From Pelagivirga sediminicola (GTDB lineage: Bacteria > Pseudomonadota > Alphaproteobacteria > Rhodobacterales > Rhodobacteraceae), in assembly GCF_003072125.1 (NCBI RefSeq), contig NZ_QCYH01000001.1, positions 701,909-765,908 of the forward strand: a stretch of 64,000 bases of DNA. The letters are read 5' to 3'. The translations under genes were made by a program, and so were the position numbers. Each line of letters opens with the position of its first letter. Positions within the stretch are counted from its first letter, which is position 1. Under the pieces are notes generated by a model. That model worked only from the letters and a program-made list of their open reading frames with translations. It did not search any database and was not told the origin of the DNA. Below, piece by piece: positions 27,910 through 36,920 of this stretch.

Positions 27910-28646
27910 CAGCGCCGGACGCGTCCACGCTTTTGGCCGTGCTGGAGGCGACATGGCCTGCCCACGCGCGGCGCAGGCAGGGCCCGTGGACGCTGCGCGA
28001 CGGGCGCGGCGGCGGCAAGCGGGCCTCGGCGGCGACGGCGGCCGCGCCGGTCTGCGCGGCCGATCTGCCGGACGCCGAGGCCGCGATGCGCACAGGCGGC
28101 GCAGCGCCCCTTTTCATGATCCACGAGGGGGCGGAGGCGCTGGATGCGCTTCTGGCGGGCGCGGGATATGAGGTGATCGACCCGGTCGTGATCTATGCCG
28201 CTCCCTTGCAGGCGCTGGCAATGGACGCCCCCTCGCCCACGGCGAGCTTTCACATCTGGGAGCCGCTGGCGATCCAGCGCGAGATCTGGGCCGAGGGCGG
28301 CATCGGACCCGCACGCGTCGCGGTCATGGAGCGGGTGCAGGGCGACAAGACCGCGCTTTTCGGTCGCAAGGCGGGACGCGCTGCTGCCGCCGGGTTTGCC
28401 GCGATCGAGGGAAATACCGCGATGGTGCACGCGCTGGAGGTAAGGCCGGATTTCCGCCGTCAGGGCGTCGCCCGCGCGCTGATGCTGGAGGCCGCCCGCT
28501 GGGCCATGGGGCGCGGCGCACGGCATCTTGCGGTGGTCTGCACCGAGGGCAATATCGGCGCGCGCGGCCTTTACGCCTCGCTGGGGCTGCAGACCGCCGG
28601 GCGCTATCATTACCGCCAGCACCCCTCCGGCGCGGCCACGCCATGA
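27906..28646 (+). CDS. GNAT family N-acetyltransferase
   Basis: A 246-residue acetyltransferase. The acetyl-CoA-binding motif VRPDFRRQGVARALMLEAARWA lies near 180-200, followed by LAVVCTEGNIGARGLYASLGL, typical of GNAT motif A and B. The first 100 residues are a divergent extension. The substrate is unknown. It is coupled by ATGA overlaps both to the CinA-like gene before and the OmpA gene after. Confidence 0.9.
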   Translation: MTAPDASTLLAVLEATWPAHARRRQGPWTLRDGRGGGKRASAATAAAPVCAADLPDAEAAMRTGGAAPLFMIHEGAEALDALLAGAGYEVIDPVVIYAAPLQALAMDAPSPTASFHIWEPLAIQREIWAEGGIGPARVAVMERVQGDKTALFGRKAGRAAAAGFAAIEGNTAMVHALEVRPDFRRQGVARALMLEAARWAMGRGARHLAVVCTEGNIGARGLYASLGLQTAGRYHYRQHPSGAATP

Positions 28647-29617
28647 GCGGCGCGCACGCCCTGCGCCGCGCGCTGGCGCTGGTGGCCGCGCTGCTGGCGG
28701 GCCCCGTCACGGCGGCGGATCTGGCGCTGCCCGGCAACGCCGTGATGTCGCGCGAGACGGTTGAGGAGGCCGCCAGCCATGCCCTGCCCGTCGGCCCGTG
28801 GTCGGGCGGCAGTCTGGATGCCCGCGATGTCGAGGGACGCATCACCCGGCAGGCATGGCGCATCGACAGCGCATCGCAATCCACGCTTCAGATCATGGAC
28901 ATGCTGGAGACGCAGCTGGAATCGGCGGGCTTTGCCCCGCTCTTTCGCTGCGCGTCAGAGGCGTGCGGCGGCTTCGATTTCCGCTTTGCGCTGAAGGTGC
29001 TGCCGCCGCCGGAGATGTTCGTCGACCTCTTCGACTACCGCTTCCTGTCCGCGCACCGACCGGCAGAGGGCGCGCAGAGCGGCGATGACTACATCTCCCT
29101 TCTGGTCAGCCGGTCGGGCCGCGATGCCTATGTCCAGATCACGCGCATCACGCCCGCAAGCCGCGCGGCGGCGCCGCCTCTTGCGACCGGCGCAAACGCG
29201 GCGCCGGGCGGTGTGGCCGGCGCGCCGGCCCCGTCCGGCGCGCCGATCGTGCAATCGCTGACGCAGCGGGGCCATGCGGTGCTGCGCGATCTGGATTTCG
29301 CCACCGCCGCCGATACGCTCGGCCCCGGCCCCTATGCGTCGCTCACCGCGCTGGCGGCGTTCCTGAAGGCGGACAAGACGCGCCGGATCGCGCTGGTCGG
29401 ACATACCGATACGGTGGGCGGGCTGGATGCCAACCTGGCGCTGTCGCGGCGCCGGGCCGAGGCGGTGATGCAGCGCCTGATGGGCGCGCATGGCGTGCCC
29501 GCGGCGCAGCTTGAGGCGGACGGCATCGCCTACCTGTCGCCCATCGCGCCCAACACGACCGAGCCGGGCCGCGAGACGAACCGCCGGGTCGAGGCGGTGT
29601 TGCTGAGCGGCGGCTGA
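28643..29617 (+). CDS. OmpA-family peptidoglycan-binding protein
   Basis: A 324-residue exported protein. Residues 1-25 form a signal peptide ending VTAADLALP, the middle (about 30-180) is not recognisable, and a Pro/Ala/Gly linker follows. About 200-320 is an OmpA C-terminal domain with LRDLDFATAADTLG, IALVGHTDTVGGLDANLALSRRRAEAV and ETNRRVEAV, which binds diaminopimelate of peptidoglycan. No beta-barrel is evident, so it is a periplasmic or surface-anchored cell-wall protein. Confidence 0.9.
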   Translation: MSGAHALRRALALVAALLAGPVTAADLALPGNAVMSRETVEEAASHALPVGPWSGGSLDARDVEGRITRQAWRIDSASQSTLQIMDMLETQLESAGFAPLFRCASEACGGFDFRFALKVLPPPEMFVDLFDYRFLSAHRPAEGAQSGDDYISLLVSRSGRDAYVQITRITPASRAAAPPLATGANAAPGGVAGAPAPSGAPIVQSLTQRGHAVLRDLDFATAADTLGPGPYASLTALAAFLKADKTRRIALVGHTDTVGGLDANLALSRRRAEAVMQRLMGAHGVPAAQLEADGIAYLSPIAPNTTEPGRETNRRVEAVLLSGG

Positions 29618-29628
29618 GCGCGCGGGGG

Positions 29629-29656
29629 CGCCCGCCCAGCATATTCCGGGCGGGCG
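29629..29656. terminator. GC-rich hairpin between convergent genes
   Basis: A perfect 9-base stem, CGCCCGCCC (29629-29637) and GGGCGGGCG (29648-29656), with a 10-base loop, sits between the convergent OmpA-family and C45 genes. There is no U-run; it could act with Rho or as a transcript 3' stabiliser. Confidence 0.5.
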
Positions 29657-29662
29657 GGTGCA

Positions 29663-30871
29663 TTACCTGCGGGGGCAGCCGCATTGACGTGCCGATGTGG
29701 CCGCTATCTGCCACGCCGGGATGGCGTCCTGCGCCCCCGGCCCGGGAAGGTAGCTGTGGATTGCGCGGCCCCGCCCGGCAGCATAGTCGCGCCCGACGGC
29801 GGCCCAATCCACCGCGGCCCAGGCGGCCCAGTGAACCTCCGCGGCAGGCACGGCGTCTGCACCGGCCGCCCAGGGCTGCGCCGCGATCTGCACGGTCTGC
29901 GCACCGGCGTAATCGGCAACCCTTTGCCCTTCGGCGAAGTCATGCAGCGTCTGATCCCAGCGCGCGCCGTTGATCGTGAGGCCAAGCGTCAGCGCGACAG
30001 GATCGTATTCGGCCGTGAAGAGCGTGCCGAAGCCCTGCGCATAGCGGTCCTGCAGCAGCGGCGCCTTGAGGAATTGCGCGTTCAGCGCATCCGGCGCGAC
30101 CTTCAGCCGCGACAGGTGCGCGTGCCGCTCGTGGGTGCGGGTGAAGGCGGGAAGTGCCGCCTTCTCGGGGCCGCTTTGATGATTGGTGGCGATGGCGCGC
30201 GGCGTTACGCGGGCGCCGCCGCCGGGCAGGATCTCGACCCCTTCGGTGCGGCCTGACGCGTCGGCCAGCACCAGGTTATAGGCCATGTGCGACGGCACGC
30301 GGTGCAGCGCTTTCAGCGCCTCGTCCACGGTCTCGCAGGTCTCCAGCACGTAACGCAGGACGGTGGTGATGCCAAAGCCCTGGCCCGTCTCGGCGCGCCC
30401 GCCATAGGCCAGCGCGACGGCTAGCCCTGCGTCATTGATGCCGTCCGACAGGCCCCAAAGGAATTCGGACATGCCCATCACCGCGCGCCCGGACCATTCG
30501 CTGCGCAGCAGCAGCCCCTCGTTCAGCTCCGGCGCAAGATCATAGTTGCGCACCAGCCGCACATCGCCGCCCTGCGCCGCCGCGGCCAGCGAGCAGCCGC
30601 CCAGATAGGTCGGCGGGCACCATGTGCTGAGAAAGCGCGCCGCGCGGTCCGATCCGCCGGCCAGCACGCTCAGGCGGGCATGGACCGGCGCGAGTTCCGG
30701 CATGTAACGGCGCAGCGCCGCCTTGCATTCGGCCAGGGAGGGACCGGCATCGCCGCCATTGGCGATGAACCACGCCTCGTAATCGGGCCAGCAGCGGCGC
30801 CAGCGCGCCGCCCATTTCGGGCCGGGCGCGGCCTCGTTCACGGCGTCGAAGGTGAGTGTCAGATTGGTCAT
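29663..30871 (-). CDS. C45 family autoproteolytic acyltransferase/hydrolase
   Basis: A 402-residue N-terminal-nucleophile hydrolase of the C45 (isopenicillin N acyltransferase-like) family. These are made as a precursor and cleave themselves to expose a catalytic Cys. The Cys is C93 in YLGGCSLAA, and the following NYDLAPELNEGLLL and MSEFLWGLSDGINDAGLAVALAYGG are family motifs. ATNHQSG and the residues before it line the active site. The true substrate in bacteria of this type is unknown; acyl-amide or acyl-CoA chemistry is expected. It abuts the esterase gene (1 base) and is probably cotranscribed with it. Confidence 0.9.
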   Translation of the reverse strand: MTNLTLTFDAVNEAAPGPKWAARWRRCWPDYEAWFIANGGDAGPSLAECKAALRRYMPELAPVHARLSVLAGGSDRAARFLSTWCPPTYLGGCSLAAAAQGGDVRLVRNYDLAPELNEGLLLRSEWSGRAVMGMSEFLWGLSDGINDAGLAVALAYGGRAETGQGFGITTVLRYVLETCETVDEALKALHRVPSHMAYNLVLADASGRTEGVEILPGGGARVTPRAIATNHQSGPEKAALPAFTRTHERHAHLSRLKVAPDALNAQFLKAPLLQDRYAQGFGTLFTAEYDPVALTLGLTINGARWDQTLHDFAEGQRVADYAGAQTVQIAAQPWAAGADAVPAAEVHWAAWAAVDWAAVGRDYAAGRGRAIHSYLPGPGAQDAIPAWQIAATSARQCGCPRR

Positions 30872-30872
30872 G

Positions 30873-31967
30873 TCACAGGTCCTTGTGATTGAGGAAAAAG
30901 CGGATCATCTCGGCGCTGGCATCGGGGCCGCGCGCATCGGTATAGCTGCCGCCGGGCTGGCCGCCCGACCACGCGTGGCCAAGGCCATCGATGGTCCAGT
31001 GTTCCAGCTGCGGCGCGCCGCCCGCGGTGACGATCCGGCGGGTATAGCCGCGCCCGGCACGGGTGCCGCGCGCCTCTTCGTCGATGGTCTGGCGCGCGCC
31101 GGATGCCAGCGCCTGCTGCGCGATGCGCACGCCGTTCATCGGATGCACGGTGCTGTCGGCGGCGCCGTGAAAGATAATGGTGCGCGCGGCCGCGCCTGCG
31201 CTGCCCGGCTCGGGCCCGTTTCCGGCCATCGCGGCAAAGGCCGAGGGCACATCGCGCGCGGCGCCCAGCGGCAGGCCCGAATGGGCGCCCACGGCGGCGA
31301 AGGTGTCGCCATAGGCCGCGCCAAGGATCACCGCCATCGCCGCACCCGCCGACAGCCCGGCCACGAAGCTGCACTCTGGAGCGATGGCATGCTCGTCCAG
31401 AACGCTTTGGGTCAGACCGGCAAGGATTTCAGGCTCGCCGCGTCCGCGTCGCTGATCGCCCGCGCTGAACCAGTTCCAGCACGATTGCGCGTTGTCGCCG
31501 CGCGATTGCTGCGGGTAGATCACGATCAGGCGATGCGCCTCGGCCAGCGCGTTCATGCCGGTGCCGATGGCGAAATCCTCGGCCGTCTGGGTGCAGCCAT
31601 GCAGCATCGTCACCGCGCCCTGCACGCCCTGCGCGGCCGAGGCCGGCACATAGGTGCGAAAGCTGCGCGCGCCCGCGGCGGAGCTGTGCGTGCCTTGCAG
31701 AAACTGCGCCCCTTTCGGGACCGGCACGTTGGCAGCAGGCCGACGCGGCGGCGCGGTCAAGCCGCCCGGCAGACCGCTGGGCAGACCGCTGGGCATCCCC
31801 CCCGGCAGCCTGTCCATTGCGGGCGCGGTCAGCCCGTGCTGCGCCAGCGTGCGCTGGACCAGATCGTTTGCGGCGTCGATGCGCGATTGGCGTGCGTCAT
31901 CATTCGCCCGGCGCGGTGCGCCGACGTTGAAGTTCATCATTGTTTTCAATCCTTGTGAAACGCTCAA
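30873..31967 (-). CDS. PHB depolymerase-type esterase
   Basis: A 364-residue alpha/beta hydrolase of the esterase PHB depolymerase family (short-chain polyhydroxyalkanoate depolymerase or feruloyl-esterase-like). It has the oxyanion-hole segment VTMLHGCTQTAEDFA and YPQQSRGDNAQSCWNWF. The nucleophile serine is in GLSAGAAM, and DGLGHAWSGG holds the catalytic His. The N-terminal 90 residues contain a short GLPGGMPSGLPSGLPGGL repeat, and there is no clear signal peptide, so the enzyme may act inside the cell on granules. The ribbon-helix-helix gene upstream suggests local regulation. Confidence 0.88.
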   Translation of the reverse strand: MSVSQGLKTMMNFNVGAPRRANDDARQSRIDAANDLVQRTLAQHGLTAPAMDRLPGGMPSGLPSGLPGGLTAPPRRPAANVPVPKGAQFLQGTHSSAAGARSFRTYVPASAAQGVQGAVTMLHGCTQTAEDFAIGTGMNALAEAHRLIVIYPQQSRGDNAQSCWNWFSAGDQRRGRGEPEILAGLTQSVLDEHAIAPECSFVAGLSAGAAMAVILGAAYGDTFAAVGAHSGLPLGAARDVPSAFAAMAGNGPEPGSAGAAARTIIFHGAADSTVHPMNGVRIAQQALASGARQTIDEEARGTRAGRGYTRRIVTAGGAPQLEHWTIDGLGHAWSGGQPGGSYTDARGPDASAEMIRFFLNHKDL

Positions 31968-32051
31968 GACATTCGAGCGCCGTGGGTCCTAAGTCGTGTG
32001 TCCTAAAGCGGGTCGCCCTGATCTGATGTCTCAGGTCAAAGGCGAAACGCT

Positions 32052-32468
32052 TCAGTGGATACGGTCGGCGAGTGCCGCCTTGATCTCGGCGCTGGCCTGC
32101 AATGCGCCCAGCACGGTGATGGAGCCGATGGTCTCGCGCGCCAGTTCCGGCATGACGTCCGACGCGATCCGCGCAAGGCCCACCACCTTGACATGCAGCA
32201 CCTCACCGGCCGCGCGCAGCGCCTCCAGATCGGCGCTGGTATAGTCGCGCAGCCCCAGTTCCATCGTGTGCCGCTCGATCGTGCGCGCGACATGATCGAC
32301 ATGGCCGTTCAACTGGCTGCGGATCGCGGTGCGAATGAAATCGCTGCGGTTCGAATAGAACCCCTCCTGCACCAGCAGATCGATACGGCCGAGGTCCACA
32401 TATCCCAGGTTGATTGTTATCTTTTCGCTATCGGGCGCCTTGTCGCGCAATTGTCTGACATTGCTCAT
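32052..32468 (-). CDS. CopG-family ribbon-helix-helix regulator
   Basis: A 138-residue transcription factor. The N-terminal ribbon-helix-helix is EKITINLGYVDLGRIDLLVQEGF followed by YSNRSDFIRTAIRSQL. The remaining 80 residues are a compact C-terminal domain rather than a NikR metal domain, as no His/Cys ligand set is visible. The start at MSNVRQL (32468) is preferred over a codon 13 residues upstream, which would lie across the inverted repeat at 32478-32493. It lies 84 bases upstream of the esterase gene on the same strand and likely controls itself and that gene. Confidence 0.85.
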   Translation of the reverse strand: MSNVRQLRDKAPDSEKITINLGYVDLGRIDLLVQEGFYSNRSDFIRTAIRSQLNGHVDHVARTIERHTMELGLRDYTSADLEALRAAGEVLHVKVVGLARIASDVMPELARETIGSITVLGALQASAEIKAALADRIH

Positions 32469-32477
32469 GCTGTTTCT

Positions 32478-32493
32478 CCATCCATGTGGATGG
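32478..32493. promoter_or_regulatory. Inverted repeat operator candidate upstream of the RHH gene
   Basis: CCATCC and GGATGG surround ATGT (32478-32493), about 10 bases before the RHH start codon. Short inverted repeats of this type are usual RHH targets. Autoregulation is inferred. Confidence 0.4.
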
Positions 32494-32652
32494 TATATGG
32501 AGTCCACACAGCGCGGCGCAAGACAAATGCGCCGTTTTACCTGCGCGACGTTACGTCAAGCGCACGCGCAGGGCGGGCATGGGCCAGCCATGCCGCCTGC
32601 CTGACGACAGAGTTTCAGTATGTGAAGCGGTGAACAGGAATGCGCGGGGGCG

Positions 32653-33963
32653 CTAGACGCCCAGCCTGTCGCGCAGGCCGTACCACCAGGATCCCATGAC
32701 CGAATAGGGCACGCGGAACGTGCGGCCGCCGGGGAACGGGAACCATGGCACGTTCTCGAACACGTCAAAGCGGGTCAGATCGCCGTCTATCGCCTCGGAC
32801 AGGATCCGCCCGAAGGTGTGCGATCCGGTGACGCCGTGGCCGCTGTAGCCATGCGCGAAATAGGTGTTGTCGCCGATCCGGCCCATCTGCGGCACGCGGC
32901 TGAACGACAGGGCGAAGTTGCCGCTCCAGGCATAGTCGATCTTCACGCCCTTCAGTTGCGGGAACACCTTGTCCATGTTGCGCTGCAGCTTGGCCTTGAT
33001 GTCGCTGGGATCGGCGCCGCCATAGACGGTGCCGCCGCCGAACAGCATCCGGTTGTCGCCGGACAGGCGGTAATAATCCAGGATATAGCGGATATCCTCG
33101 ACGCAGACATCGGTCGGGATCAGATCCCGCGCGCGCGCCTCGCCCAAGGGCTCGGTCGCCATCACCTGCGTCGAGACGGGCATCACCCGCGCGGCCAGTG
33201 CCGGCACGACATGGCCCAGATAGGCGTTGCCACACAGCACCAGCGTCTTGCAGGTTATCGAGCCGTTCGCCGTGTGCACGACGGGGCGCGCGGCCTTGTG
33301 ATCAACGCTTGTGACCGGCGACATCTCGTAGATGGTGCCGCCGTTCTGTTCGAACGCCGCCGCCTCGCCAAGGGCGAGGTTCAGCGGGTGCATGTGCCCG
33401 CCCGAATGGTCGATCAGGCCGCCTGAATAAAGGTCGGAATTGACGTGCTCGCGCAGCTCGGCCTTGGTCAGCATCTGCTGGTTCGTGATGCCGTAGCTCG
33501 CCCAAAGCTGCATCCGCTCTTCCAGCTCGCGCATATGGGCGCTGGTGAGGCCGGCAAAGACGTTGCCATCCTTCAGATCGCACTGGATGTCATAGGTCTT
33601 GATGCGCTCGCGGATGATCTCGCCGCCCTCCTGCACGAGACCCGCGACGAAGGTGGCGGTATCCTGACCATAGCGTTTCCTGATCGTCTGCAGGCTGGCA
33701 TTGAGCCCGTTGACGATCTGACCGCCATTGCGCCCCGACGCGCCCCAGCCCACCTGCGCGCCCTCGATGATGGCGACCTTGTAGCCCTTCTCGGCCAGAT
33801 GCAGGCCAGTGGACAGCCCGCTATACCCGGCGCCGACGATGCAGATGTCGATGTCATGGTCGCCGCTCAGCGCCGGACGCTCGGGCGCGGGGTTGGCGGA
33901 GGCCGCGTAATAGCTGCCGGTGTGGCTGCCGTCGCCGGCATAGGAATTCTTCGGCGTGGTCAT
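32653..33963 (-). CDS. puuB: Gamma-glutamylputrescine oxidase-like FAD oxidoreductase
   Basis: PuuB oxidises gamma-glutamylputrescine to the aldehyde with release of ammonia and hydrogen peroxide. The 436-residue protein belongs to the DAO/PuuB family: FAD-binding DICIVGAGYSGLSTGLHLAEKG near 40-60, VGWGASGRNGGQIVNG, and C-terminal SRVPQMGRIGDNTYFAHGYSGHGVTGSHTFG. The ATG shares a base with the puuA stop (TGATG). Pairing with puuA supports the name; substrate preference is inferred from neighbours. Confidence 0.88.
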   Translation of the reverse strand: MTTPKNSYAGDGSHTGSYYAASANPAPERPALSGDHDIDICIVGAGYSGLSTGLHLAEKGYKVAIIEGAQVGWGASGRNGGQIVNGLNASLQTIRKRYGQDTATFVAGLVQEGGEIIRERIKTYDIQCDLKDGNVFAGLTSAHMRELEERMQLWASYGITNQQMLTKAELREHVNSDLYSGGLIDHSGGHMHPLNLALGEAAAFEQNGGTIYEMSPVTSVDHKAARPVVHTANGSITCKTLVLCGNAYLGHVVPALAARVMPVSTQVMATEPLGEARARDLIPTDVCVEDIRYILDYYRLSGDNRMLFGGGTVYGGADPSDIKAKLQRNMDKVFPQLKGVKIDYAWSGNFALSFSRVPQMGRIGDNTYFAHGYSGHGVTGSHTFGRILSEAIDGDLTRFDVFENVPWFPFPGGRTFRVPYSVMGSWWYGLRDRLGV

Positions 33964-35312
33964 CACACGACCTCCAGATAGCTGTCATATTCGAAATTGG
34001 TCACATGCCGCGCGAATTTGCGCAACTCCTGCATCTTGCATTCGACCAGCATCGTCTGCAGGCGCCGCGAAAAGATCTCGGGCACGTCCGGCCCCTTGCG
34101 GAACGCGTCGATGGCGGTCGCCCAGTCCAGCGGCAGGTTGTCCAGCTTCATCGAATAGGCGTCGCCGGTGATGGGCGCGGCGGGCTGCATGTCGCGTTCG
34201 ATCCCCAGAAGCGCGCCGCCGAGGATGCTGGCCAGCACCAGATAGGGGTTGGCATCGGCGCCCGCGACGCGGTGCTCGATCCGCCGCGCCTTGGGCGCGC
34301 CGCCGGGGATGCGGATGGCCGCGGTGCGGTTCTCATAGCCCCAGGCGACATTGGTCGGCGCATGGGCGCCAGGCAGCAGGCGCCGATAGGAATTCTCATG
34401 CGGCGCGAAGGTCAGCGTGTTCTGCTGCATCGTTGCCAGCAATCCGGCCACGGCGTTCAGCATCAGCGGCGTGCCCTCGTCGCCGCCATTGTCGAAGACG
34501 TTGACGCCATCCTCATCGACCAGCGAGAAATGCACGTGAAAGCCGCTGCCGGACAGATCGCCGTAGGGCTTGGCCATGAACGTCGCGGCGAACCCGTGCT
34601 TGCGCGCGATGCCGCGCACCAGCCGTTTGAACAGCACCGCATCGTCGGCGGCGCGCAGCGGATCGGCGACATGGCGCATGTTAATCTCGAACTGGCCCGC
34701 GCCGTTTTCCGAAATCGCGGCGTCGGCGGGGATGCCCTGCAATTCGCAGGCATCATAGACCTCGTTCAGGAATTCATCGAAATGCTGCAGCTCGTCCAGC
34801 GACAGCGCCCCGTCGGAATCCAGCCGCTTGCCGGTCACGGGCGAGCATGGCGCCTGCGGATGATCCTCCGAGGGATCGACAAGGTAGAATTCCAGTTCGG
34901 TCGCCACCACCGGCGTCAGACCGCGCTTCTTGTATTGCTCGGCCACCCGCGCGAGGGCGCGGCGCGGATCGCCCGGAAAGGGCGTGCCGTCCTCCTGCCG
35001 CATCCACAGCATCGCCAGCGCGGTGGGGCGGCTGGTCCAGGTGATCGGCATGAGCGGGCGGCCGGTGAAATCGCACAGACCATCGGAATCGCCCGTCTCG
35101 AAAACCAGCTCGCTGTTCTCGACATCCTCGCCCCAGATATCCATGCCCACAATGGACAGCGGCATGCGCAGCCCACCCTCGACCACCTTCGACACCTGAT
35201 CGACCGGCACACGCTTGCCCCGCATCGTGCCGTTCAGATCGCACACGCAGGCAAAGATGGAATCGATCTCCGGGCGCTGCGCGAGCCAGGCTTCGGCCTT
35301 GTTGTCAGACAT
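33963..35312 (-). CDS. puuA: Gamma-glutamylputrescine synthetase-like glutamine synthetase
   Basis: PuuA ligates glutamate to putrescine with ATP and starts the glutamylated polyamine route. The 449-residue protein has the glutamine-synthetase fold: VATELEFYLVDPSEDHP (glutamate/metal site), ENGAGQFEINM, GSGFHVHFSL and the C-terminal ENRTAAIRIPGGAPKARRIEHR. It is shorter than GlnA and lacks the Tyr-adenylylation loop, as expected for PuuA-type enzymes. It is divergent from the GntR gene and coupled to puuB. Confidence 0.88.
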   Translation of the reverse strand: MSDNKAEAWLAQRPEIDSIFACVCDLNGTMRGKRVPVDQVSKVVEGGLRMPLSIVGMDIWGEDVENSELVFETGDSDGLCDFTGRPLMPITWTSRPTALAMLWMRQEDGTPFPGDPRRALARVAEQYKKRGLTPVVATELEFYLVDPSEDHPQAPCSPVTGKRLDSDGALSLDELQHFDEFLNEVYDACELQGIPADAAISENGAGQFEINMRHVADPLRAADDAVLFKRLVRGIARKHGFAATFMAKPYGDLSGSGFHVHFSLVDEDGVNVFDNGGDEGTPLMLNAVAGLLATMQQNTLTFAPHENSYRRLLPGAHAPTNVAWGYENRTAAIRIPGGAPKARRIEHRVAGADANPYLVLASILGGALLGIERDMQPAAPITGDAYSMKLDNLPLDWATAIDAFRKGPDVPEIFSRRLQTMLVECKMQELRKFARHVTNFEYDSYLEVV

Positions 35313-35323
35313 GCGCCACCTTT

Positions 35324-35373
35324 GATACTTTTGGGGTTAATGTGATACCATTTCCGCGAACGTAATACCATTT
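35324..35373. promoter_or_regulatory. Three phased direct repeats, candidate GntR operator
   Basis: TGATACTTTT, TGATACCATTT and TAATACCATTT begin at 35323, 35343 and 35363, exactly 20 bases apart. The core TGGTAT on the other strand is a typical half-site of FCD-type GntR regulators. They fill the gap between puuA and the GntR gene and lie on one helical face. Confidence 0.5.
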
Positions 35374-35435
35374 GAGGCTTGGAGTCAATCACGGCTCCGG
35401 GTATGATCGCGGCAAATCCCAGCGGAAGCAACGCC

Positions 35436-36128
35436 ATGACCAGCAGCGCGCTCACCATTCCCGATATCGCCCACGCGCCTGCGGCGACAACGCAGGAATA
35501 TGTCTATGAACGCTTGCGCAACGCGATCATGCTGGGCGCGATCGAGCCGGGCACGTCCCTGACCATGCGCGGCCTTGCGGAGCGTCTGAACCTCAGCCCG
35601 ACGCCCGTGCGCGAGGCGGTGAGGCGGCTGAGTTCCGAGCACGCGATACAGATCAAGGACAACCGGCGCATGACGGTGCCGCTGATGACGCCGGACAGGT
35701 TCGAGGAGCTGGTCGCGCTGCGCTGCGCGGTCGAGACACACACCGCCGCTCGCGCCCTGCCCTACATGTCCGACATCATCATCGACAAGCTGGCCGAGAT
35801 CGACGGCCGGATGGATGCGCTTGTGCCGGGCCGCGATCTGGATCAACTCACATTGCTGAACCAGACGTTTCACCGAATGCTCTACACCGTCAATCCGGCG
35901 CAGGTGTCGATGCCGATAGTCGAGAGCATCTGGCTGCAACTCGGCCCGTTCCAGCGGCAGGTCATCACCAAGCTGGCCGAGCATTATCACGTGGACCGCC
36001 ACAAGGAGATTCTGACCGCCCTGACGCGCCGCGACGCGGCGGCGCTGTGCGCGGCCATCACTGATGACATTCAGGACGGCGTGCTGAAATCGGGCCGGAG
36101 CCTGCTGTCGCGGGCGGACGCCGCGTGA
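35436..36128 (+). CDS. GntR family (FadR/FCD) transcriptional regulator
   Basis: A 230-residue regulator. A winged helix at the N-terminus (QEYVYERLRNAIMLGAIEPGTSL, ERLNLSPTPVREAVRRLSSEH) is followed by an all-helical FCD ligand domain with Asp, Arg and His metal-site residues (LRCAVETHTA, LNQTFHRMLY, HYHVDRHKEI). The ATG at 35436 has GGAAG upstream; an ATG at 35403 is also possible. Facing puuAB across phased repeats, it likely controls polyamine catabolism. Confidence 0.92.
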   Translation: MTSSALTIPDIAHAPAATTQEYVYERLRNAIMLGAIEPGTSLTMRGLAERLNLSPTPVREAVRRLSSEHAIQIKDNRRMTVPLMTPDRFEELVALRCAVETHTAARALPYMSDIIIDKLAEIDGRMDALVPGRDLDQLTLLNQTFHRMLYTVNPAQVSMPIVESIWLQLGPFQRQVITKLAEHYHVDRHKEILTALTRRDAAALCAAITDDIQDGVLKSGRSLLSRADAA

Positions 36129-36149
36129 TCGGACGGCGCCCGCCGATGC

Positions 36150-36920
36150 TCAGCGCTGCTCGCGCGGCGGCAGGTGACTGGCGATGAAATCCAGAATGAG
36201 CGCCTGCACGTCCTTGTCCGTGCTCAGCCAGTGTTTGCCCGCCAGATAATCCGGCGCCCGGTAGACCTGCGAGACCTGTGCGCCGCCTTGCATGAACGCG
36301 CCGCAATCGCCGCGCAGCACCGGCAGGCGGAACCACGGATCATTCTCGCCGACCAGCGCCAGCACGGGCTGACCCTCGGGCGCCTTGAGGCCCCAGTATT
36401 CCGGCCAGCCGGAATGACAGGTCCAGCCTTCGATGATGCGCATGGCGATGTCCGGCGCCATCAGCGTGGCAGCGGTGATCGCGCCTTCGGAATGGCCCAT
36501 CAGGATGATCGGCGCATCCTTTAGCGCCTCGATCCCGCGCAGCTGGCTCAAGGCGTGGCGCATCTCGGCCTGCCGCCAGCCCAGCACCGCGCGGTGCAGC
36601 CCGCCGCGGGCCTGTGACGCGTCGCAACTGACGGGTTTGTCCGCGCGCGCAAAGCTGTCGGGCGCCACCACGAGATACCCCGCGCCCGCCAGAAACCGGG
36701 CCGTGACGGTGGTGATCCGGCTCAGGCCATTGCAGCCATGCGCATAGAGCACCACGGCGCGCGGCGCCGGACTGTCCGGCAGCGCCGCAACGCGCGTATC
36801 CTGAACCGTTCCGGGCAGCCAGACCCGCGCGCCCTGCCACGTGCGCGCCAGCTCGGCATTATCGGCCCGCGCGGCGGGCGCAAGGAGCGCCAGAAAGAGG
36901 GCGACGATCGCAGCCCTCAT
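36150..36920 (-). CDS. Exported dienelactone hydrolase-like alpha/beta hydrolase
   Basis: A 256-residue secreted hydrolase with a signal peptide (about 1-19, ending ARA) and the alpha/beta fold: YAHGCNGLSR (oxyanion region), VVAPDSFAR, nucleophile S in GHSEGAI, GENDPWF (acid) and KHWLS (His). The substrate is unknown. Its ATG overlaps the ABC gene by 4 bases, so it is the last gene of the transporter operon. Confidence 0.85.
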   Translation of the reverse strand: MRAAIVALFLALLAPAARADNAELARTWQGARVWLPGTVQDTRVAALPDSPAPRAVVLYAHGCNGLSRITTVTARFLAGAGYLVVAPDSFARADKPVSCDASQARGGLHRAVLGWRQAEMRHALSQLRGIEALKDAPIILMGHSEGAITAATLMAPDIAMRIIEGWTCHSGWPEYWGLKAPEGQPVLALVGENDPWFRLPVLRGDCGAFMQGGAQVSQVYRAPDYLAGKHWLSTDKDVQALILDFIASHLPPREQR

